6,028 nucleotides of DNA. Origin: Chloroflexota bacterium. GTDB lineage: Bacteria > Chloroflexota > Anaerolineae > J036 > Brachytrichaceae. Position 1 is the stretch's first letter, and each line of letters starts with the position of its first letter. Positions 1 through 5,427 of this stretch are shown here, one piece after another. Made by a program: the position numbers and the translations under genes. The DNA lies in NCBI GenBank assembly GCA_021813225.1, contig JAKALH010000195.1:1-6028 (forward strand), in the 5' to 3' direction. The notes beneath the pieces were generated by a model that did no database searches, was not told the origin of the DNA, and was given only the letters and a program-made list of their open reading frames with translations.

Positions 1-1971
1 TGACACCGCCAGGTTTTCCGAACTCTTGTTCGGTATGCCGCCGTATACATGAATCATTAACTCATACCGGCCACTTGGCATTTTGGCGGGAATCGGCATA
101 TGGAACGTGCGGATAATCGATTCACTCGTCATCCATTCGCTGCCCGGGTAGATATCGCAGATGGCGTCATCAACCTTCGTCCAGACGTTCGTGCCGCCGT
201 ATAGATCAGTGCGATCTACCAACGATAGCGTGACGCGATAATCGAATGCCAGTGGCCGGAGCGCCCTGAATAATAACGTTACCGTTAATCCCCTGCCTGC
301 GGCGGTTGTTGCGAATTGACTGGATACACCCATGTTGAAGACAGCGCCGCGACTGCTCGATAACGTAACCGGTTGTGCGCCCAGTCTACGGGCCAAATCT
401 GCTTTTGGGGTGACGAGGTATATGGTCTGCGTGTAGGTCGTCACAGCATCGGCCACGTATACCTTCTGCTGCAACTGTTTCACGGTTGCCCACGGTGACA
501 TGGTCTCTACGAAGTTGAGATGCGTGTCCTGATTTTCAAAAGCGGAGTAACCGGACGGTACATCGGGTATCGCAAGACATTTCCTGGTGTCGATGGTCCC
601 GACATGCCTGGGTCGCAGATCGATGGCGCGAAGACGAACCGGTGAGGGCGGGAGGTTGTCGAAGGCCAGATACTCCGGATTGAAATAGACCGGTGTTGTC
701 GTCGACAGGTTATTTTTGAAGTAGTCCGCCGCTTCGTGGTCGTACTGTCGCCGTGTTGAATACTGTCCTGGCTGATTGACCCACAGTTTAATGTCATTGA
801 CTGTGCTGATTGCCGACGCGGCAAGCAAACCCATCAATCCGAAGCGGCTCAAACGCAATATCAAGCGAAAGGGGATCTGACGTGCGACGATTTCGATCAG
901 TAACGCACCGGCGCCTGTCAGAATTGCCAGAGGGATGAAAAGACCAATTGCGCGCAGCGTGTTCGGCGGGCCATAGCTGATGACTGAAGGTAGCATTGCC
1001 AGCGCCGCTAAGATGAACACCAGGACGGCATATGGCCTTTGTCGGTAGACACGTCGATGCAGAATAATTGACGCTGTCAGTCCAAGCACCCACAACACCC
1101 CCATAGCTGGATCGAATAACGGCCGCCCGGGTATGTTGTGCTCTAGATTAGTGTCACCATAAGTGAACGGCATTTTAAGCCAGCCGACGATGCTTGCCTC
1201 AATCGATTGTGTGCTGAGTGTAGCCGAGTATACGACGCGCCCGATTGCCGCATCCGGATTCGTAAATGTATATAGAACCTGCGGCAGTGCAATCAGAGAT
1301 GCCAGGGTGATGGCGATAATGGCGCCGGGTCGCTGGCTGCGCTTTGCCAACCCGACTAACATGATGAGTCCGCACAGGAGCATGACCGCGCGGGCAGCGA
1401 AGTACGTATATGCCAGCAGGCCGCTGAAGATTGCGCCCAATATCCACTTGCGTTGGCTCTCGTCGCGAATGGCTTCGAGCAGGAATGACAACGCCAGCGC
1501 TGCGACGAGGGGATACGTGATGGCGCGGTACCCGATGTAGCTCATCGCGACGTGACCGAATATCGCGGCAATTGCAGCGGCCGACCAGACGCCCCCGTAT
1601 CCGCGCAATACGACATTCGCCAGGCGGTAAACGGCAGCGATCGTCAGTATGCCGACACAAGCCGACGCGAAGTGCGAAGCGAATGGGATGTAACCGATAA
1701 ACGCCAGGAACGGCACCAGCAGATACATCCAGCCGCTCTCGCGCCCTAAATTGTCAGGGAAAAACGGCGTCAATCTGGGATGGGCGATGAGTGATGCAGC
1801 GTCCAGCGCGTAGTAGCTGTCATCGTTTCCCAATCGCTGGTCTGTAGATTGCAGCGCAAAGAAACGCAGCGCCGTTCCGGCCAGGAGAACGAGCAGTATA
1901 ACAAGCAGCTTAGCCGTGAAACGGTAACGGGCAGGGCGAAGTGATGGGGTTGACGTGGAGACCGGCGGCAT
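1..1971 (-). CDS. GT-C / family 39-like (PMT_2) membrane glycosyltransferase, 3' end outside window
   Basis: This frame has no stop codon from the ATG at 1971 to position 1, giving 657 residues with the C-terminus missing. I checked every in-frame triplet. Hydrophobic stretches suggest about 12 membrane segments, at roughly residues 20-39, 81-97, 100-120, 128-147, 151-168, 176-190, 194-209, 216-235, 288-305, 313-332, 341-361 and 376-391. The first outer loop holds GNDDSYY (residues 48-54), where D50 or D51 is the likely GT-C catalytic or metal-binding acid, and then FFPDNLGRE (70-78), a loop I associate with family 39-type enzymes. Family members move sugars from polyprenyl-phosphate carriers to lipids, glycans or proteins outside the membrane; the substrate here is unknown. 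Residues from about 400 on are soluble, and the end (about 540-657) looks beta-rich. The start is 3 bases after the hisIE stop with a weak AAAGG at 1980-1984, so expression is probably coupled to the his operon. Base composition seems a little less GC-rich than in the his genes. Confidence 0.85.
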   Translation of the reverse strand, partial: MPPVSTSTPSLRPARYRFTAKLLVILLVLLAGTALRFFALQSTDQRLGNDDSYYALDAASLIAHPRLTPFFPDNLGRESGWMYLLVPFLAFIGYIPFASHFASACVGILTIAAVYRLANVVLRGYGGVWSAAAIAAIFGHVAMSYIGYRAITYPLVAALALSFLLEAIRDESQRKWILGAIFSGLLAYTYFAARAVMLLCGLIMLVGLAKRSQRPGAIIAITLASLIALPQVLYTFTNPDAAIGRVVYSATLSTQSIEASIVGWLKMPFTYGDTNLEHNIPGRPLFDPAMGVLWVLGLTASIILHRRVYRQRPYAVLVFILAALAMLPSVISYGPPNTLRAIGLFIPLAILTGAGALLIEIVARQIPFRLILRLSRFGLMGLLAASAISTVNDIKLWVNQPGQYSTRRQYDHEAADYFKNNLSTTTPVYFNPEYLAFDNLPPSPVRLRAIDLRPRHVGTIDTRKCLAIPDVPSGYSAFENQDTHLNFVETMSPWATVKQLQQKVYVADAVTTYTQTIYLVTPKADLARRLGAQPVTLSSSRGAVFNMGVSSQFATTAAGRGLTVTLLFRALRPLAFDYRVTLSLVDRTDLYGGTNVWTKVDDAICDIYPGSEWMTSESIIRTFHMPIPAKMPSGRYELMIHVYGGIPNKSSENLAVS

Positions 1972-1974
1972 ACC

Positions 1975-2652
1975 CTATGCCTTTGTTGCCAATGTTTCTC
2001 TCTCGCTGTGGCGCTGTTGCAGGCGCTGCAGAATGGCGCTGAGCGACACCTGCCGCTCATCTAGAAGTACGAGCAGGTGGTAGAGCAGGTCCGCAGACTC
2101 GTCAATCAGGCGGCTGTCGTCCTGCGCGATACCGGCCATTGCCACTTCCAATCCTTCCTCACCCACCTTCTGCGCGATCTTATGCCGTCCTTTGGCGAAA
2201 AGGCGCGCCGTGTAACTGTCATCCGGCGACGCATGGTGACGTTGCGCGACAATGTCGGCTAACTCGTCGATGAAACCTGAAGGAGGCGGGTTGGGGATGA
2301 CATCACCATCCAGGTTCTGCCAGAAGCAGCTTTCGCGTCCCGTATGGCAGGTTGGGCCGGCCGGAATGGCGCGCACCAGTATGACATCGCTGTCACAGTC
2401 CGTGCGCAGCTCGCGCACGCGCAGCACGTGTCCACTGGTGGCGCCTTTATGCCACAATTCCTGGCGGCTGCGCGAGTAGAACCACACCTCGCCCTGTTCG
2501 CGCGTCAGCGCCAGCGATTCTTCATTCATCCATCCCAGCATCAGGATGCGGCCGGTGATGGCATCCTGAACAATAGCGGGGATCAGACCGTTAGTCTCGT
2601 ATTTCAATGGCGTGGACATCGCGGCGATTATAGCCTGTGCGCCGTCAGTCAT
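1975..2652 (-). CDS. hisIE: Bifunctional phosphoribosyl-AMP cyclohydrolase / phosphoribosyl-ATP pyrophosphohydrolase (HisIE)
   Basis: This cytosolic fusion of 225 residues does steps 2 and 3 of histidine synthesis. The HisE half removes pyrophosphate from phosphoribosyl-ATP, and the HisI half opens the adenine ring of phosphoribosyl-AMP to give ProFAR. HisI covers about residues 16-112, with SRSRQELWHKG (60-70), the metal-binding acid cluster DCDSD (85-89) and the zinc-ligand cysteines C86, C102 and C109. HisE covers about 126-215, with SYTARLF (146-152), KIAQKVGEEGLEV (158-170) and ESADLLYHLL (185-194), the acidic helices of the MazG-like pyrophosphohydrolase fold. The linker near 113-125 is short. 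The ATG at 2652 overlaps the hisF stop as ATGA, which supports this start although no Shine-Dalgarno is visible. The family homology begins near L16, so the ATG of M12 (2617-2619) is an alternative. The stop is TAG at 1975-1977. Both halves look intact. Confidence 0.96.
   Translation of the reverse strand: MTDGAQAIIAAMSTPLKYETNGLIPAIVQDAITGRILMLGWMNEESLALTREQGEVWFYSRSRQELWHKGATSGHVLRVRELRTDCDSDVILVRAIPAGPTCHTGRESCFWQNLDGDVIPNPPPSGFIDELADIVAQRHHASPDDSYTARLFAKGRHKIAQKVGEEGLEVAMAGIAQDDSRLIDESADLLYHLLVLLDERQVSLSAILQRLQQRHSERETLATKA
1980..1984 (-). promoter_or_regulatory. Probable ribosome binding site of the membrane glycosyltransferase (AAAGG)
   Basis: AAAGG lies in the last codons of hisIE, eight bases before the ATG at 1971. 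It is weak but well spaced. With the three-base gap after the hisIE stop it favours this start over internal ATG codons, which would lose the acidic first-loop motif. Confidence 0.5.
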
Positions 2653-3407
2653 GTTCTGACCGGCACGCCGTGTGCGGCCAGATATTGCTTGACTTCGCCG
2701 ACGCGGAAGGTTTTATAGTGAAATACCGATGCTGCCAGTACGGCGCTGGCGCCGGCCTGGATGGCTTCCAGGAAGTGCTCCAGTCTGCCGGCACCGCCAG
2801 ATGCGATGACCGGGATGCTCACGGCGTGACTGAGGGTGTGCAACAGTGGAAGGTCATAGCCGTCCTGCCTGCCGTCAGTATCCATACTGGTCAACAGGAT
2901 CTCGCCCGCGCCGCGCCGTTCCGCCTCGATTGCCCATTGCACGGCATCGAGGTCGGTCGGCACGCGGCCGCCATTCAGATAGACACGCCAGCCGTTGAGT
3001 GAGCGATCCGCCTTCGCGTCGATGGCGACGACCACGCACTGTGCGCCGAACCGGTACGCCGCCTCATTGATCAGGTCGGGATTGCGCACCGCCGCGCTGT
3101 TGACGCTGACCTTGTCCGCGCCCGCCAGCAGCAACTCGCGAAAGTCCTCGGGTTGGCGTACGCCGCCGCCGATGGTGAACGGAATGAACACCTCGTCGGC
3201 GACGCGGCGCGCCATCTCAATGGTTGTGCCGCGCCCTTCGTGCGACGCCATGATGTCGAGAAAAACGAGTTCGTCGGCCCGCTCATCGTTATAGACGCGC
3301 GCCTGTTCGACCGGGTCGCCGGCATCGCGCAGGTTGACGAAATTGACGCCTTTGACGACGCGGCCATCCGCCACGTCGAAACAGGGAATGACTCGTTTGG
3401 CCAGCAT
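2649..3407 (-). CDS. hisF: Imidazole glycerol phosphate synthase, cyclase subunit (HisF)
   Basis: HisF is the (beta/alpha)8-barrel subunit of IGP synthase. It takes ammonia tunnelled from HisH and converts PRFAR to IGP and AICAR, the latter returning to purine synthesis. The length of 252 residues is normal for the family. The start LAKRVIPCFDV carries catalytic D11, and the second catalytic aspartate is D130 in VVAIDAK. Residues matching the ammonia-gate positions known from Thermotoga HisF are present: R5, E46, K99 and E169 (shifted by two). The phosphate-binding loops are FTIGGGVR (77-84) and IASGGAG (201-207), and LLTSMDTDG (171-179) is the usual strand-6 motif. The ATG at 3407 shares one base with the hisA stop (TGATG) and has GAAGGG six bases upstream. 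The 3' end overlaps hisIE by four bases. The gene directly neighbours those of its partners in the pathway, and nothing suggests damage. Confidence 0.98.
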   Translation of the reverse strand: MLAKRVIPCFDVADGRVVKGVNFVNLRDAGDPVEQARVYNDERADELVFLDIMASHEGRGTTIEMARRVADEVFIPFTIGGGVRQPEDFRELLLAGADKVSVNSAAVRNPDLINEAAYRFGAQCVVVAIDAKADRSLNGWRVYLNGGRVPTDLDAVQWAIEAERRGAGEILLTSMDTDGRQDGYDLPLLHTLSHAVSIPVIASGGAGRLEHFLEAIQAGASAVLAASVFHYKTFRVGEVKQYLAAHGVPVRT

Positions 3408-4150
3408 CAGTAGCCCTTCGCCGCATCCAGAGCGGCTCGTAATGACAGCGTGCCTTCGTACAGGGCGCGTCCAACGACGACACCGCTGACGCTGCGCCCG
3501 GCGTATTGCAGGATTTCCTTGATATCGTCGAGGTTGCGTACGCCGCCCGACGCGATGACATGCAGGTTCGTCAGTTGCGCGAGTGCGCCGGTCATCTCCG
3601 CGGCAGGCCCGCTCATCATGCCGTCGCGTCCCACTTCCGTATATAACGCGTGAATGACGCCCATCTCATGCATGCGTGCGCCCAGTTCCGCGGCAGACAG
3701 CGGGGTGTCCTGCTTCCAGCCTCGCGTCACGATCATGCCATCGCGCGAGTCAAGGCCGATGACAATGCGTTCAGCGCCGTACTGCGAAATCGCATCGGAC
3801 ACCAGGCGCGGGTCCTCTGCGGCAGCCGTGCCGAGCACGACGCGGTTCGCGCCTGAATCGAATGCTGATTTGATATCCGACATCGACCGCAGGCCGCCGC
3901 CAAACTGAATGTTGACTTTTACCGCGGCAGCGATGCTGGTCAGCGACTGGCGGTTTGCGCGTGCGGCGGCGGCGTCGTCAAATGCGCCGTCCAGATTGAC
4001 GACGTGCAGCCAGTGGGCGCCTTCGCCAGCCCAGCGGCTCGCAATGGCGACCGGATCCTCTGAGTAAACGGTCTGTTGTGCGGGGTCCCCCTGGCGCAGG
4101 CGCACGACCTTTCCGTTTCGGAGATCGATCGCCGCATACACGATAAACAT
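3407..4150 (-). CDS. hisA: ProFAR isomerase (HisA)
   Basis: HisA is a cytosolic (beta/alpha)8-barrel that performs the Amadori rearrangement of ProFAR to PRFAR, the substrate of HisF. At 247 residues it has the usual length. The start is FIVYAAIDLRNGKVVRL with catalytic base D9. The second catalytic aspartate is D134 in IGLDSRDG. QFGGGLRS (82-89) and IASGGVRN (199-206) are the two phosphate-binding loops, and TEVGRDGMMSGP (171-182) is the loop after strand 6. The frame stays open further upstream to 4291, but the real start is the ATG at 4150-4148. It overlaps the hisH stop as TAATG, has GGAGG seven bases before it, and matches where the family begins; the upstream extension is only hisH read in another frame. 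One mild oddity is N52 in VVNLDGA, where many homologues have VDLDGA. A dual HisA/TrpF (PriA) role cannot be excluded from sequence alone but is not suggested. Confidence 0.97.
   Translation of the reverse strand: MFIVYAAIDLRNGKVVRLRQGDPAQQTVYSEDPVAIASRWAGEGAHWLHVVNLDGAFDDAAAARANRQSLTSIAAAVKVNIQFGGGLRSMSDIKSAFDSGANRVVLGTAAAEDPRLVSDAISQYGAERIVIGLDSRDGMIVTRGWKQDTPLSAAELGARMHEMGVIHALYTEVGRDGMMSGPAAEMTGALAQLTNLHVIASGGVRNLDDIKEILQYAGRSVSGVVVGRALYEGTLSLRAALDAAKGY
3414..3419 (-). promoter_or_regulatory. Ribosome binding site of hisF (GAAGGG)
   Basis: GAAGGG lies in the last codons of hisA, six bases before the hisF ATG at the TGATG junction. The spacing is good and supports this start. Confidence 0.75.
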
Positions 4151-4821
4151 TACACTGCCTCCACGAAGTTGCGGAGAATACGCAGGCCGGTGTCCTGGCT
4201 TTTCTCCGGGTGGAACTGGATGCCCCAGATGTTTCCTGCGGCGACGATGGACGCGAAATTGTAGCCGTAGTGGGTGGTCGCCACAATACAACTCGCATCT
4301 TCCGCAACCGGGTGATAGGAATGCACAAAGTAGGCGTAGCTTCCTGCCCGCACGCCAATCAGCGCCGGATGTTCGCGAACCGGATCAATCTGGTTCCAGC
4401 CGATATGCGGTACTTTCAAGTTGACGGACTGTGAGTCGTCATCGTTGTGATTGATGCGGATACCCCCGACCTGCTCCCGCGTCTGCTGGCCGAAATCGAA
4501 ACGCACGATGCGCCCCGGAATCAATCCCATGCCGCGCCATTCGCCCATCTCTTCGCCGACATCGAACAGCAACTGCATGCCGACACAGATGCCTAACAGC
4601 GGTGTGCCTGCGCGGGCAATCCGCTGCAAGGGTTCGAAAAGTCCGCGGCTTTGCAGTCCGTGCAGGCAATCGGCAAATGCGCCGACGCCGGGCAGTACGA
4701 TTTTATCGGCGCGTTTGATCTCGCCGACATCGCTGGTCAGCGTCGGCGGCGTGCCCACGTGTTCCAGCGCCTTACAGACATTCCTGAGGTTGCCTGCGCC
4801 GTAGTCTATGACTGCAATCAC
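4150..4821 (-). CDS. hisH: Imidazole glycerol phosphate synthase, glutaminase subunit (HisH)
   Basis: HisH is a class I (triad) glutamine amidotransferase that hydrolyses glutamine and passes ammonia into HisF. The catalytic triad is complete: nucleophile C79 in GICVGMQLLF, with H204 and E206 in QFHPEKS. The oxyanion-strand motif is LPGVGAF (43-49), and VPHIGWNQ (137-144) and YFVHSY (164-169) are typical HisH stretches at the HisF interface. The start is GTG at 4821, overlapping the hisB stop as GTGA, with GAAGG seven bases upstream. The N-terminus IAVIDYGAGNLRN fits the family exactly. The protein has 223 residues, about 20 more than many HisH proteins. The excess lies at about residues 110-134, a polar and partly acidic stretch before KVPHIGWN. 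It ends with TAA overlapping the hisA ATG. The gene is intact and almost certainly active with the adjacent HisF. Confidence 0.97.
   Translation of the reverse strand: MIAVIDYGAGNLRNVCKALEHVGTPPTLTSDVGEIKRADKIVLPGVGAFADCLHGLQSRGLFEPLQRIARAGTPLLGICVGMQLLFDVGEEMGEWRGMGLIPGRIVRFDFGQQTREQVGGIRINHNDDDSQSVNLKVPHIGWNQIDPVREHPALIGVRAGSYAYFVHSYHPVAEDASCIVATTHYGYNFASIVAAGNIWGIQFHPEKSQDTGLRILRNFVEAV
4158..4162 (-). promoter_or_regulatory. Ribosome binding site of hisA (GGAGG)
   Basis: GGAGG is formed by the last codons of hisH and lies seven bases before the hisA ATG. It rules out the longer upstream reading of hisA and fixes the TAATG junction as the start. Confidence 0.88.
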
Positions 4822-5408
4822 AGTACCCCCTTCGTGGACGGTACGCCCACGCGTCGAGGGTCGATATAAACGGCAGCGGCGAGGGCGCGCCCCAGTGCTT
4901 TGAAGAGCGCTTCCACTTTGTGGTGATCGTCGCGGCCATAGAGTACCCGCGCGTGCAGATTCATGCGCGCGTGGGTAGCCAGCGTTTCAAAGACGTGCGC
5001 CGTCAGAGCCGGGTTGTAATTGCCGATAGACGCAGGCTGGAATTCAGCGTCGAAAACGCAGTAGGGACGCCCGCTCAGGTCAACCACTACCAGCGCCAGA
5101 GTTTCGTCCATTGTGACATATGAGTCGGCCATGCGTGTGATACCGGCGCGCGAACCAAGCGCCTGATCCAGGGCCTGCCCGATGACAATGGCGACGTCTT
5201 CTACCGTGTGATGCTCGTCGATGAACAGATCGCCGGCGGCCTTCACCGTAAGGTCAAACAGGCCGTGGTGAGCGACGTGGTGCAGCATATGATCGAAAAA
5301 GCCGATGCCGGTATGAATATCGGCCTGGCCGCTGCCGTCCAGGTCGATGGACACATACACGTCCGTCTCCTTCGTTACACGATGCACTTCTGCCAGTCTG
5401 CCGCTCAC
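4818..5408 (-). CDS. hisB: Imidazoleglycerol-phosphate dehydratase (HisB, monofunctional)
   Basis: This enzyme dehydrates IGP to imidazole acetol phosphate, the substrate of HisC, and family members assemble as large Mn-dependent oligomers. The protein has 196 residues, the size of a dehydratase alone, with no N-terminal histidinol-phosphatase domain as in the E. coli fusion. The metal-binding motifs are complete: FFDHMLHHVAHHG (37-49), DEHHTVED (64-71) and GRDDHHKVEALFKALG (158-173). The C-terminus ends in the usual GVPSTKGVL. The start is GTG at 5408, with AAGGAG (5416-5421) seven bases upstream, the clearest ribosome site in the window. It follows hisC after a 19-base gap, and the 3' end overlaps hisH by four bases. 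Because the phosphatase half is missing, the organism needs a separate histidinol-phosphate phosphatase, which is not encoded here. Confidence 0.98.
   Translation of the reverse strand: MSGRLAEVHRVTKETDVYVSIDLDGSGQADIHTGIGFFDHMLHHVAHHGLFDLTVKAAGDLFIDEHHTVEDVAIVIGQALDQALGSRAGITRMADSYVTMDETLALVVVDLSGRPYCVFDAEFQPASIGNYNPALTAHVFETLATHARMNLHARVLYGRDDHHKVEALFKALGRALAAAVYIDPRRVGVPSTKGVL
4829..4833 (-). promoter_or_regulatory. Ribosome binding site of hisH (GAAGG)
   Basis: GAAGG followed by a G-run lies within the last codons of hisB, seven bases before the hisH GTG. It supports the GTG start that overlaps the hisB stop. Confidence 0.7.
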
Positions 5409-5415
5409 TGCTGTA

Positions 5416-5421
5416 CTCCTT
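5416..5421 (-). promoter_or_regulatory. Ribosome binding site of hisB (AAGGAG)
   Basis: AAGGAG lies seven bases before the hisB GTG, inside the 19-base hisC-hisB gap. It decides the GTG start at 5408, and it is the only his start in the window whose ribosome site lies outside a coding sequence. Confidence 0.9.
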
Positions 5422-5427
5422 AACTCG

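Noticed and set aside
1199..1660. A minus-strand open frame of 153 codons inside the membrane-protein gene
   Set aside because: It is in a different frame from the 657-codon reading. Its translation is rich in Arg, His and Cys with no hydrophobic pattern, as expected of an out-of-frame shadow.
1..1971. The possibility that the left third is a degraded gene or noncoding region
   Set aside because: Every in-frame triplet was read and no stop occurs in 657 codons. The membrane-segment pattern is coherent from end to end, so the gene is intact within the window.
2627..2632. A perfect TATAAT on the minus strand just inside hisIE, as a possible internal promoter -10 box
   Set aside because: It is made by the codons GCT ATA ATC. 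No -35-like hexamer or extended -10 TG stands at the right distance, and it would start transcription at or after the hisIE start.
4151..4291. A longer HisA with about 47 extra N-terminal residues
   Set aside because: The extension is hisH read in another frame and is Arg-rich. The ATG at 4150 has a GGAGG site and begins exactly where the family does.
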